Source: Zingiber officinale (Eukaryota; Streptophyta; Magnoliopsida; Zingiberales; Zingiberaceae). From it: 64,000 nucleotides of DNA. Each line of letters starts with the position of its first letter. Within the stretch, counting starts at the first letter, position 1. Positions 31,206 to 43,286 of the stretch are shown piece by piece. The stretch covers positions 130,744,532-130,808,531 of the forward strand of contig NC_055996.1 in the NCBI RefSeq assembly GCF_018446385.1, read 5' to 3'. Below the pieces are notes generated by a model. The model was not told the origin of the DNA. It searched no databases and saw only the letters and a list, made by a program, of their open reading frames with translations. The position numbers and the translations under genes are program-made.

Positions 31206-33753
31206 TGTTGGTTGCTACTCGGAAAACCTAGAGGTTCCACTGTACAAAAATTTTGTACAAAGGTCTGAACCTTTTCCTAGCTACCATGTGTTCTTTTAAA
31301 TTAAATTTTGGATCGCCTGCGGAACTTAACACGTTTGATCCAAAACTTAATCTATTCGTTCTTTTAGGTTTTGACTTGGGTCTCCTGCGGAACTTTACAC
31401 GTTCGACCCAAATCACCTTAAGTTATTAATTTCATTAAATATTAATTTCCATAATTGGTTCCCAGTACTGACGTGGCGAGGCACATGGCCTTCTTGGATA
31501 TGGGAGCAACCACCACCGACTAGACAAAACCTTTTATGGAAAGCTAATATTTAATTTCCTAAAATAACTTTAGGTTAACCGAAAAGAACAATCAAATCAC
31601 AAGGGAAAGAAAAACAAAAGAACACTATATCGAAAACAAATTCAAAACTCTAGAATCGTATTCCTCTTGTATTTAGTATTATTTCCAAAAATAACTAGTA
31701 TGATGCGGAAACAAAAATTACTAGTTATACCTTTTAGAAAAACCTCTTGATCTTCTACCGTATTCCTCTTCTAACCTCGGACGTTGTGTGGGCAACGATC
31801 TTCCGAGATGAGAACCACCAAGCACCTTCTTCTTCCTTACAAGTTTCAGCCATCAAAACTTCTCCTAGGATGAAGAGGTTCGGCCACCACCACCATGCTC
31901 CAAGGGATGCTAGAAAAGAGGCTTCTTTTCTCCTTCTTCTCCTTCTTAGATCCGGCCACCAAAGTTATCTCCACCATGAGAAGGTTTCGGCCACACAAAG
32001 GAGAGGAGAGGAAAGAAAGGGCCGGCCACACCCAAGGAGAAAAGAGAGGAAAAATAGAATAGAGTCGTTAGCCTTGAAGTCTCCTCTACCCCCTCTTTTA
32101 TAATCCTTGGTCTTGGCAAATAAGGAAAATTTAATAAAAACTTCCTTAATTCTTTTGCCATTGAAAAGGAAAATTTATTTAATTAAAATAATTTTCTCTT
32201 TTCAAATTATAATGGCCGGCCACTCTTCTCCCCAAAACAAGGAGAGTTTTAATTAAAACAAAAATTAAAACTTCCTAATTTGTTTCTAGAAATTTATAAA
32301 AATTTCTCCAATAATTTTAATCCCTTCATGATTGGTTAATAAAAAGAAATTTTATAAATTAAAATCTTTCTTTTAAACATGTGAATAATTTCCAAAAAGG
32401 AAAGTTATCTCTAAAAATTAAAATCTCCTTTCAATCTACAAATAAGGAAAGATATTAAATCTTTTCTTAATCTTTTGTAGAAACTAATAAAAAAGAATTT
32501 TTAATTTTTAAACTTTCTTTTAAATCATGAATATAATTAAAAGGAAAGTTTTTACCAAAATTAAAATCAACCTTTTAATCTACAAATAAGGAAAGAGATT
32601 TTAACTCTTCTCTTAATCTTTTGTAGAATCTTATAAAAGGAAGGATTTAAATTAATAAACTCTCTTTTAAATTATATTATCCACATAAGAAAAATTTTAA
32701 AATTAAAATTCCTTTTTATTTTAATAGGGACGACCACATGAATTCACCCATGAACATACCCATGGCCGACCCTAGCTTGGTCTCCAAGCTAGCTCGGCCG
32801 ACCCCTATAGGATGGGTAAGAAGGTGGGTATAGTACTCTATAATTAAGAGGCTACGATAGGGACCGAGAGGAGGAATTGGTTTTGGTCTCCCGATAAAAT
32901 TAAGCATCCCGTGCTCGCCCCGAACACACAACTTAATTTTATCAATAATAATTAATTCCACTAGAGAACTATTATTGAACTACCGCACCAATCCCAAATT
33001 ACATTTTGGGCTCCTTCTTATCATGAGTGTGTTAGTCTCCCTGTGTTTAAGATAACAAATGTCCACTAATTAAGTAAGTTACTGACAACTCACTTAATTA
33101 ATATCTAGCTCCAAGAGTAGTACCACTCAACTTCATCGTCATGTCGGACTAAGTCCACCTGCAGGGTTTAACATGACAATCCTTATGAGCTCCTCTTGGG
33201 GACATTCTCAACCTAGATCACTAGGACACAGTTTCCTTCTAAAATCAACAACACACACTATAAGTGATATCATTTTCCAACTTATCGGGCTTATTGATTC
33301 ATCTAACTAAATCTCACCCATTGATAAATTAAAGAAATAAATATCAAATATATGTGCTTGTTATTATATCAGGATTAAGAGCACACACTTCCATAATAAC
33401 TGAGGTCTTTGTTTCTTTATAAAGTCAGTATAAAAGAAACGACCTCTAATGGTCCTACTCAATACACTCTAAGTGTACTAGTGTAATTATATAGTTAAGA
33501 TAAACTAATACCTAATTACACTACGACCTTCCAATGGTTTGTTCCTTTCCATTATGGTCGTGAGCTACTGTTTATAATTTATAAGGTACTGATAACATGA
33601 TCCTCTGTGTGTGACACCACACACCATGTTATCTACAATATAAATTAATTGAACAACTACATTTATCATAAATGTAAACATTTGACCAATGTGATTCTTA
33701 TTTCTAGATAAATGTTTATACCAAAAGCTAGGCTTTTAGTATACACTCTAACA
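31206..33753 (-). repeat. Copia-2 LTR, left (3' LTR)
   Basis: TGTTGG...TAACA ends. Palindrome at 31241-31259. Minus-strand TATAAAAGAGG box near 32093-32104. No gene inside. Confidence 0.88.
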
Positions 33754-33766
33754 ATCTCCCACTTAT

Positions 33767-36700
33767 ACTAAAAGACTAAGCTGCCATATCTGCTGCCATA
33801 CATCTGATTCCCATGCCTTTCAAAAAGCTCTTGCCTTAAGGACCTCAGGTTATCATCTGATGTAATCTAGGCGGCAACAACTTCTCCTCGTTTATACGAT
33901 TTCTCGTATTGGGTGGTACTTGCGCTCTATTGTGTTTTCTTGCCTTATAGACTTATGGTTTCTTCAAGTTTGCTACTGCACCAATGTTATTACAATAAAT
34001 TGTAATAATCTTTGGACAAACCAGAAATCATATCTAAGTCTATCTTGAGGTTATTGAGCCATTCAGCTTTTATGGCTACCTCAGAGGCTTGCCATATACT
34101 CAGCTTCTATGGTGGAGTCCAGAAAAACACCTATGCTTATCACTCTTCCATAGTTATGACTTTACCTCCTAAAGTAAACACAAAACCCCGAGGTTGACTT
34201 ATTATTGCCCCTATCCGATTGGAAGTCAAAATCCATGCAACCCACAGGGACTAAATTAACTACCTTGTAAGCTAGCATATAATCTCTAGTTCCTCTAAGG
34301 TACTTTAATATATACTTTACTGCAGTCCAATGTCCTTGTCTAGGGTTACTTTGATATCTGCTAACTATGCCCTTGGCAAAACATATTTCTGATCTCGTGC
34401 ATAGCATACATTAGGTTGTCTAACTGTCGAAGTATAAAGAACTGCCTACATGTCCTCAATCTACTTTGATGTCATCGGAGACATCTCTTTAGATAAAGAC
34501 ACTCCATGCTTAAAAGGTAAGAAACCTTTCGAGGAGTTTTGCATGCTTAAAACGAGCAAGGATTTTCCGATGTATCAAGCTTGGGATAAGTAAAATATTC
34601 TTTTCTTGCGATCCCTTATTACTTTGATCTCAAGAATATATACATTCTTCCAAGTCCTTTATATCGAATTGTTTGGACAACCATACCCTTACTTCTGATA
34701 ACATTTTGATATTGTTTTCAACTACCAAAAATGTTATCTACTTATAGTACAAGAAATACCACCACGCTTCCATCACACCTTTTGTATACACAAGACTTAT
34801 CCAGTTACTAAATGAATCCAAAGGTCTGGATTACTTTGATAAACTGGATGTTCCAAGACCTTGAAGCTTTGTATCAGTCCATAGACTGATTGAGCTTGCA
34901 CACAAGATGCTCTTAGCCCTTTGCAATGAACCCTTCTGGTTGCTTTATATGGATGCTTTCTTCAAGACTTCCATTAAGGAATGCTGTCTTGACATCCACT
35001 TACTAAATAGATAAAAGAATCCGGATAGACTTAAGCATGGCTACCAGTGAAAAAGTTTTCTTTTTCATCTAGCCTTGCTTTGAAAGTTTCTACCTTCCTG
35101 TCTATCCCTCTTTTCCTATTATAGACCTTTTTATACCCAAAGGCTTTTACACTATTTGGTGGTTCTACAAGCTTCCAGATTTTATTAGAATACATATATT
35201 CTAATTCTGTTATTCATTACTCTTTGCCAAGATATTGCATCTTTATCTTGGAGTGTTTTGTCATATGTCCGGAGATCAGGTTCATGTCCTCCAGGGATCG
35301 AGTCCAAAAAACTCTCCCAAAACATGAATCTTTTTAGGTTGCTTAACCCTCCCACTACGACAAGCCACTTTCTGCAATTGTGTATCATTTGTGATACGTG
35401 TTGCAGTTTCCTTGTGATATCTCATCTTATACAGTTGGTACTAGATTAGACATGCCTTTTAATATTTCCTTAAGAATAAATTTTCTTATGGGCACGTGGT
35501 TTATTACATAGTCCTTTTCTAAAAATCGGTCATTGATGCTAACAATGATCTTCTAATTTTTAAGACTATAAACCTACTTTCATTTCTCTAGGATAACCCA
35601 CAAACAAGTGAATTCCTGTCCAACTTATCATTGTCTCTCTTCAGCATATGTGCTGGATTACCCGAATCCGAATATGCTTCGAAATAGGCTTACGCCTATT
35701 CAGCAATTCTATATGAGTAGAGAGTTCTGACTTTTAGAAGGTACTATATTCACTCCCGTTTCCAGAGTATATCCTTAAAATGATTTTGATAATATTCTTA
35801 ATAACTCATCAATCTACTTATTTCCATAAGAGTCCTATACCTTCCTTTTCTTACACCATTCTGTTGGGGTGTACCAGGTGCAGTTAGTTGGGATTGAATC
35901 CCTACTTCTGATAAATGACTCCTAAATTCTCCCAAGAGGTACTTGCCACTACGATCTTACCGTAGTGTCTTGATACTTTTACTTTGTCGTTTCTCCACAT
36001 CAGCCTCGTACTCTTTGAACTAATCAAAGCACTTAGACTTGCGGCACATCAAGTAAATATATCCGTATCTCAAATAGTTGTCTATAAAATAGATGAAATA
36101 TTTGAAACAATCTCTTGCCTGGATGCTCATAGGATCACACAAATCAAAATGAACCAATTCCAATATATCTTTGACTCCATACCCCTTAGACTTAAAAGCT
36201 TCTTGGTTATTTTTCCTTCCAAGTAAGACTCGTAGGTTGGAAAGATTTCCACTACTAATGAACCCAAAAGTTCATCAGCTACCAATGAATCCTACTCAAG
36301 TTAATATAACCTAGCTTTAGATGCAAAAGATATTAATGGTTCATTTCCGAAGGTTGCTTTCTCTTAAAATTAGAAGATGTGTTACTAATTTCCATTTGTT
36401 GCATCGTGGGAGTTATTGGATTTATAAATTGCCAACCAACGTACCAGAACAGATAACTTCCCTCTTTTTCTTAATAACAACTTTGTTATTAAAAGAGGCA
36501 GAATATCTAGTTCTTTGAATAGTTTAGAAACTGAAAACTAGTTCTTTCTAAACTTGGTGCGTAAAGACAATTACTCAAAAATCCATGTTTTATTCTTATC
36601 AAAAGATAAACATCTCCCACTGCAACAGCTACCATTTTTACAGTAGTGCCCATGTGGACGGTGTTTTAATTTTCATTTAGTTGTCGGGTTTCCTGGAACC

Positions 36701-36840
36701 CTGCAATGAATTACGGACATGATTGATGGCATCTGTATATACACTCCAGGTTCTGGTAGATAACACCACTAAACATGTTTCAACTAATGAATTAAATACA
36801 CCTATATTGTTCTTAGTTCTAAGAAGACAGTCTACCTTAA
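33767..36840 (-). pseudogene. Copia-2 pol remnants, heavily degenerate
   Basis: Only short in-frame pieces remain on the minus strand. An RNase H part (34407-34162) has EICFAKGIVSRYQSNPRQGHWTAVKYILKYL and STSGF. A reverse transcriptase linker part (near 35388-35185) has SLDSIPGGHEPDLRTYDKTLQDKDAISWQ. The region aligns along its length with copia-1 and copia-3 pol but with many indels and stops. No complete domain can be translated. Confidence 0.75.
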
Positions 36841-36960
36841 TGTCCAAGTCCTATTTCCAGTCATTACAATTGGGACTACTAAGTCTTTTCTATAGTATAA
36901 CAACTAGGGGATTGACAAACATTTTAAATCCTAAGAATCACAAAAATATTTGGTCAAGAT
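36841..36960 (-). pseudogene. Copia-2 gag stub, central gag deleted
   Basis: Sequence matching the zinc-knuckle side of gag (GTCCAAG near 36842) runs directly into sequence matching the first codons of gag (near 36863-36948). Compared with copia-3 roughly 650-700 bp of gag are missing. Confidence 0.6.
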
Positions 36961-37312
36961 CAATTCTTTAAAATCCCCATGAATTTTGTATGCCACGATA
37001 GTGTGGACGTATACAAAATCAAAGAGGAGATTTTATCCATTAATTTTATTATCTCGTCAACTTTAATTTATGACGAATAAAATTAATAGCTGATCTGTCT
37101 TTGATCAAATATTTGGTCAAAACTTTTTGAATTTAAAATAACATTGATTCCTCAAACAATATTATTTAAATTCACCAACACCTCAAACACCGTGAATTTT
37201 GCATGCCACGTTAGTGTGGACGTATACAAATTCAACATTTGTAAAGGAGGTTTAACCCATTAATTTTATTATCTTGTCAACCTAACTTTTTGACAAATAA
37301 AATTAATAGTTG
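36955..37312. repeat. Duplicated leader segment in copia-2
   Basis: Two diverged copies (about 36955-37095 and 37190-37312) share GAATTTTGTATGCCACG or GAATTTTGCATGCCACG, then TAGTGTGGACGTATACAAA, a CCATTAATTTTATTATCT block and AAATAAAATTAATAG. Copia-1 and copia-3 have one copy. Confidence 0.65.
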
Positions 37313-38249
37313 GTATCATTTGGTCACACAAATAATAGCAGTGACTCCGATGGGGAGGATACTGTTAGATGTGTCTAAGTGTATACCATTACTTGACACT
37401 AAGTCCATTAATAAGATTATGCCCCTTCCGTTGGGGAAGATCACACGCTCTTAATTAATTTCCTATAGTCATCCAAAAATGGAAGTCTGTTCTAGTGATC
37501 CACAAACAAGCTCATCCGTTATGGAGGAAGGCACTCAGAGCCAACGCGCAAGCTTGTTTGCATCACTTACAAACCAGTAATGGAGACCATGGGATTTACT
37601 TAAAAATCCCTTTATAAATGAGGAATTTTAACTATGCTAGTCTACCTAACATGCATACTAACAAGCACACACAACACAGCATAAAAAGCAATAAATAGAA
37701 AATCTAATTTTCAACTATTATGGCTTTTATCTATTGCTGTCCTCCGTGTGTCGTCATCTCAAGCTGCTGCCATATTTGGCCACTGCCACCGGGTCTAGCT
37801 GTCGCATCCATCTTGCTCCTAGTTCCGTTGCGCCTCTGGTCCTTAGAAGGTTCCACGCTTTGCAAGATTCGATCCGTGACATAAATAGAATTTTACATTT
37901 TGATCCTATATTCCTCGAAGGAATGTACATGTAAACTAGATCGAACATAAAATAAAATTTACATCCATCGATCCTATATTCCATAAAAGGAATGTACATG
38001 TAACTAGATCAAAAATAAAATCCTAATAAAACTAAGTACAACTCCTGCTGTATTTTATAATACAATCATGCACACACAATAAAATGCCCTTGACATGTCC
38101 AAGGGTCCAATCACACACATAATAACTATAAGCCATAATAGTTGGATCCTGCATCCACAAAGTTAGCACATCCTACTATTAACCTGCCTAAATTATGTAT
38201 GACATGTGCATAATTAAACTAATACCAAATACACAGAGGCAAAACCCTA

Positions 38250-38261
38250 GCTCTGATACCA
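38250..38261 (-). other. Copia-2 primer binding site
   Basis: The minus strand reads TGGTATCAGAGC exactly, two bases from the LTR at 38264. It is intact although the proteins are lost. Confidence 0.88.
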
Positions 38262-38263
38262 AT

Positions 38264-40813
38264 TGTTGGTTGCTACTCGGAAAACCTAGAGGTTCCACTG
38301 TACAAAAATTTTGTACAAAGGTCTGAACCTTTTCCTAGCTACCATGTGTTCTTTTAAATTAAATTTTGGATCGCCTGCGGAACTTAACACGTTTGATCCA
38401 AAACTTAATCTATTCGTTCTTTTAGGTTTTGACTTGGGTCTCTTGCGGAACTTAACACGTTCGACCCAAATCACCTTAAGTTATTAATTCCATTAAATAT
38501 TAATTTCCATAATTGGTTCCCAGTACTGACGTGGCGAGGCACATGGCCTTCTTGGATATGGGAGCAACCACCACCGACTAGACAAAACCTTTTATGGAAA
38601 GCTAATATTTAATTTCCTAAAATAACTTTAGGTTAACCGAAAAGAACAATCAAATCACAAGGAAAAGAAAAACAAAAGAACACTATATCGAAAACAAATT
38701 CAAAACTCTAGAATCGTATGCCTCTTGTATTTAGTATTATTTCCAAAAATAACTAGTATGATGCGGAAACAAAAATTACTAGTTATACCTTTTAGAAAAA
38801 CCTCTTGATCTTCTACCGTATTCCTCTTCTAACCTCGGACGTTGTGTGGGCAACGATCTTCCGAGATGAGAACCACCAAGCACCTTCTTCTTCCTTACAA
38901 GTTTCAGCCATCAAAACTTCTCCTAGGATGAAGAGGTTCGGCCACCACCACCATGCTCCAAGGGATGCTAGAAAAGAGGCTTCTTTTCTCTCCTTCTTCT
39001 CCTTCTTAGATCCGGCCACCAAAGCTATCTCCACCATGAGAAGGTTTCGGCCACACAAAGGAGAGGAGAGGAAAGAAAGGGCCGGCCACACCCAAGGAGA
39101 AAAGAGAGGAAAAATAGAATAGAGTCGTTAGCCTTGAAGTCTCCTCTACCCCCTCTTTTATAATCCTTGGTCTTGGCAAATAAGGAAAATTTAATAAAAA
39201 CTTCCTTAATTCTTTTGCCATTGAAAAGGAAAATTTATTTAATTAAAATAATTTTCTCTTTTCAAATTAGAATGGCCGGCCACTCTTCTCCCCAAAACAA
39301 GGAAAGTTTTAATTAAAACAAAAATTAAAACTTCCTAATTTGTTTCTAGAAATTTATAAAAATTTCTCCAATAATTTTAATCCCTTCATGATTGGTTAAT
39401 AAAAAGAAATTTTATAAATTAAAATATTTCTTTTAAACATGTGGATAATTTCCAAAAAGGAAAGTTATCTCTAAAAATTAAAATCTCCTTTCAATCTACA
39501 AATAAGGAAAGATATTAAATCTTTTCTTAATCTTTTGTAGAAACTAATAAAAAAGAATTTTTAATTTTTAAACTTTCTTTTAAATCATGAATATAATTAA
39601 AAGGAAAGTTTTTACCAAAATTAAAATCAACCTTTTAATCTACAAATAAGGAAAGAGATTTTAACTCTTCTCTTAATCTTTTGTAGAATCTTATAAAAGG
39701 AAGGATTTAAATTAATAAACTCTCTTTTAAATTATATTATCCACATAAGAAAAATTTTAAAATTAAAATTCCTTTTTATTTTAATAGGGACGACCACATG
39801 AATTCACCCATGAACATACCCATGGCCGACCCTAGCTTGGTCTCCAAGCTAGCTCGGCCGACCCCTATAGGATGGGTAAGAAGGTGGGTATAGTACTCTA
39901 TAATTAAGAGGCTACGATAGGGACCGAGAGGAGGAATTGGTTTTGGTCTCCCGATAAAATTAAGCATCCCGTGCTCGCCCCGAACACACAACTTAATTTT
40001 ATCAATAATAATTAATTCCACTAGAGAACTATTATTGAACTACCGCACCAATCCCAAATTACATTTTGGGCTCCTTCTTATCATGAGTGTGTTAGTCTCC
40101 CTGTGTTTAAGATAACAAATGTCCACTAATTAAGTAAGTTACTGACAACTCACTTAATTAATATCTAGCTCCAAGAGTAGTACCACTCAACTTCATCGTC
40201 ATGTCGGACTAAGTCCACCTGCAGGGTTTAACATGACAATCCTTATGAGCTCCTCTTGGGGACATTCTCAACCTAGATCACTAGGACACAGTTTCCTTCT
40301 AAAATCAACAACACACACTATAAGTGATATCATTTTCCAACTTATCGGGCTTATTGATTCATCTAACTAAATCTCACCCATTGATAAATTAAAGAAATAA
40401 ATATCAAATATATGTGCTTGTTATTATATCAGGATTAAGAGCACACACTTCCATAATAACTGAGGTCTTTGTTTCTTTATAAAGTCAGTATAAAAGAAAC
40501 GACCTCTAATGGTCCTACTCAATACACTCTAAGTGTACTAGTGTAATTATATAGTTAAGATAAACTAATACCTAATTACACTACGACCTTCCAATGGTTT
40601 GTTCCTTTCCATTATGGTCGTGAGCTACTGTTTATAATTTATAAGGTACTGATAACATGATCCTCTGTGTGTGACACCACACACCATGTTATCTACAATA
40701 TAAATTAATTGAACAACTACATTTATCATAAATGTAAACATTTGACCAATGTGATTCTTATTTCTAGATAAATGTTTATACCAAAAGCTAGGCTTTTAGT
40801 ATACACTCTAACA
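38264..40813 (-). repeat. Copia-2 LTR, right (5' LTR)
   Basis: Nearly identical to 31206-33753. Palindrome at 38299-38317. Ends TCTAACA followed by AGGAA. Confidence 0.88.
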
Positions 40814-40818
40814 AGGAA

Positions 40819-42141
40819 GGCCCTGGCCGTGTACCTCACACGGCCGTGCAGGATTTCCAGTGAGCAAGAGGGTCCTGGCCATGTACACCACACGACCGTG
40901 CCAGGTTTCCAGAGGTGGAGCTAGTGCAGGCCGTGTAGATCTACACGATCGTGCAAGGGGAGCGTTGGCAGAAGCAAGTCAAGGTCGTGTACCACACACG
41001 GCCGTGTAAGGTTGGCAGAGAAGGAAATGGCTCTGGTCGTGTGAACCTCACACGGCCATGCCTTGTGGCCGTGTGGCGCCCGAACCTCACCTATATATAA
41101 AGGTTTCTTCAAGATTTGAAGGGGGATCTTCTCCCTTTTGGGGGGAATTCAAGATTTGGGCATTCCTCCACCTTCTTGGAGGGATTCCGACGATTCTAAG
41201 GGTGGATCTTCAACGTTTCGACTCCGGAGAGCGAGGATTGGATCCGAAGACGGTTCTTCATCGTAGATAAACTTTTCTTCCCTTTCTTTCTTGGATTTGG
41301 GGATAAATATGTTTATCTTTTCTTCTTCTTTTGGATTCTTTCCTTGTTCCATGGATTAGATCTCTTGTTCTAGGATGGAGGGAGTATTTGTAATGAATAT
41401 TTGATGTAAACTCTTGTGGATTTGCCAAGATTCCTATTTCTATGATTTTGCCCTGTTTTGTATCTATTCTTTCTTGTGTGAATTGTTGTGATTAGGGCTT
41501 AATTACCATACTTGATTAAATGTTTGAATATCTTATGGATCTTGTATGAATTGCTTCTCTTTCGATTTTTCGAGGGACGTTCGTGACAAGAACATGCCCG
41601 TGTAAGGACGTTTGAGAGGTAATCTTGAGAGAGAAATTAGATATTTCAAGAGGGTAGGATAGATTGGATGTATTAATCTTTATATCTTTATGAAGTTGAG
41701 AAGTAGTGGATTTCTATGTTGATTTTCCGAGGGACGCACGTGATAGACAAGCCCGTGTAAGGACAACATAGGGTTCATTCCTAATTGATCGAATTTAGAT
41801 ATATTTCAGTCCTAAGCTGATTGTCTATTGCAAGAGGGAACCAACAACCTTATTCAAATGATGGACAATTGAGAAATAAGATTTGGTAGATCATTACATT
41901 GAATAACATTACAAAGAAACCAAAACTCCTAGAACATACATTTATCATTGCCCTTATTCTTGTTTCTTATTCTTTCATTTCTTTGTTTACATTTCATAGT
42001 TACACTTAGACTTTGTAAATCAATTGATTGGTTGTTTAGCTAACTCACTTTGAGCCATCTTTAGTGCTTATTCCAGTCCCTGTGGATTCAATATCTTTTA
42101 TTATTACTTGCGACATTTCCATACACTTGCGGAGGTCAACA
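40819..42141 (+). repeat. Athila 3' LTR, right part
   Basis: Continues the LTR after copia-2, with hairpin units at 40822-41080 and a TATA box near 41093-41100. It aligns with the 5' LTR to the common end GAGGTCAACA. No gene inside; short frames are incidental. Confidence 0.8.
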
Positions 42142-42662
42142 GTGGCTCTCCCGCTCGGCCCAATAACGGACAAAAGGAGCAATTGGCGATATCTTCCTAG
42201 GGACCGGTGTCACTGACGGGCGGCATGATTGGCGGCATGGTCAGACGGAGAATCATCCGGTGGAAGCTTCCACTGTCACATCAGGAATATGCTCGGGTTG
42301 TTAAGGTATAACGTCAGACACGCTTTTCTGGCACGTCCTTTCCAGGTATGTTTTGAGAAACGTGCATGTCTTGGGAAGCATACACGTGCCTCTCGAGAGC
42401 CCTATATAAGGACACACAGGCTTCGACGGAGGTATGTTCACTCCTACAGTTACGCTGCTGCTCTTTTCTCTTCATTCGCTTGCCGCTGGTGATTGACTTG
42501 AGCGTCGAAGGGCCATCGCTGGAGAACCCCTCCCTGACTCGGCACTAACGACTTGTGGTTGCAGGCTTAGCTCATCGGAGACCCACGTCATATTCAGTCT
42601 ACATCCAGTCAACGTGAGCACCCTCTCCCCAACGTCCGTCGACTCGATTCTCGGGCAGAATC

Positions 42663-42663
<1 letters not shown>
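42142..42663 (+). repeat. 3' LTR of Tat element A, right part
   Basis: Begins at the Athila LTR end with GTGGCTCTCCCGCTCGGCCC. It has a TATATAAG box at 42403-42410 and ends TCTCGGGCAGAATCA, resembling Tat-type LTR ends. TGATC at 13305 and the final ATCA form the terminal inverted repeat. Confidence 0.6.
42403..42410 (+). promoter_or_regulatory. TATA box of Tat element A LTR
   Basis: TATATAAG followed by GACACACAGG, within a GC-richer stretch of the LTR. Confidence 0.5.

Positions 42664-42717
<54 letters not shown>
42664..42717. repeat. (TA)n(GA)n compound microsatellite
   Basis: About 11 TA units followed by about 16 GA units, directly after the Tat LTR end. Confidence 0.9.
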
Positions 42718-42721
<4 letters not shown>

Positions 42722-42775
42722 CTCTTGCAACACGCTCCGTGCGGTTTGGTGCGGCGTGCATCAAAATTAGTGCTG

Positions 42776-43205
42776 AATCGATCCACTGATCGATTCAACC
42801 CTTCTCGCGCTTGTCGTGCGAGTTGCGCCATTCCACCGTCGTCGGCATCCGGATCGCGACCGGATTCTGGCCGAATCACGGCCAGAATCGGCAGCGCTAC
42901 GTCTGCTAGCGTCGCGGCCGATTTTGGCCACGAAACGGCCGAATTCCGACCGCCATCTGGCTGGAATCCAGTCACGATCCGGCCGGAATCCGGCCAGATC
43001 GCAGCCAGAATCAGCGGCGCTGCGTCTGCTAGCGTTGCGGCCGATTCTGGCCCGCTTCGTCTTCTCGCGCCTGCTGGATCGATCTACTGATCGATCCAGC
43101 GGGGCTGAATCGATCAGTGGATCGGTCCAGCGGGGCTGAATCGATCAGTGGATCGGTCCAGCGGGGCTGAATCGATCAGTGGATCGATCCACCGCACCGA
43201 TCCGC
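42776..43205. repeat. GC-rich repeat block with GATCGATC hairpins and a duplicated GGCC-rich unit
   Basis: Hairpins like those of the SIRE-like elements lie at 42776-42800 and 43075-43205; the latter includes three tandem units around GGGGCTGAATCGATCAGTGG. Between them two diverged copies of a roughly 120-bp unit (about 42860-42935 and 42985-43060) share CAGCGCTACGTCTGCTAGCG or GCGGCGCTGCGTCTGCTAGCG and GCGGCCGATT(T/C)TGGCC. No LTR ends were found here. Confidence 0.6.
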
Positions 43206-43234
43206 ATGGATGTATGCCACAGGGTAATATTTCC

Positions 43235-43235
<1 letters not shown>

Positions 43236-43281
<46 letters not shown>
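43236..43281. repeat. (TA)n microsatellite
   Basis: About 22 TA units just before the inverted-repeat element at 43287. Confidence 0.9.
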
Positions 43282-43284
<3 letters not shown>

Positions 43285-43286
43285 TT

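Larger units (their letters stand above)
31206..40813 (-). mobile_element. Copia-2: young but coding-dead copia element inside the Athila 3' LTR
   Basis: 9,608 bp flanked by AGGAA at 31201-31205 and 40814-40818. LTRs are 31206-33753 and 38264-40813. By eye they differ at only about ten positions and one 2-bp indel, all in their left halves. The 4.5-kb internal region has lost most of gag and carries pol only as short scattered fragments. Primer site and polypurine tract show minus-strand orientation. Confidence 0.88.
13701..42141 (+). mobile_element. Athila-type Ty3/gypsy element lacking RT and integrase, with two nested copia elements
   Basis: Parts in order: truncated 5' LTR (13701-14968), primer site, gag and protease (15259-17652), spacer, envelope-position ORF (18533-19498), 3' non-coding region, polypurine tract (30821-30837) and 3' LTR (30838-31205 and 40819-42141). 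Copia-1 interrupts the internal region and copia-2 the 3' LTR. Reverse transcriptase, RNase H and integrase are missing between the protease and the envelope-position ORF. Without the copia insertions the element would be about 9.2 kb. Confidence 0.8.
10064..42663 (+). mobile_element. Tat-type Ty3/gypsy element 'A' (interrupted by Athila and two copia elements)
   Basis: Pieces in order are gag C-terminal part, protease, integrase C-terminal tail, a tandem array, an antisense ORF and a polypurine tract (13288-13301). Then come the left part of the 3' LTR (13305-13700), the Athila insertion (13701-42141) and the right part of the LTR (42142-42663). An antisense ORF between pol and the 3' LTR is known for the Tat/Grande group. 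The left end is cut by the chromovirus-like LTR. Confidence 0.65.

Noticed and set aside
42614-43090. 158-codon frame starting before the TA/GA microsatellite
   Set aside because: It includes the translated microsatellite and GGCC-rich repeat; overlapping frames exist on both strands.
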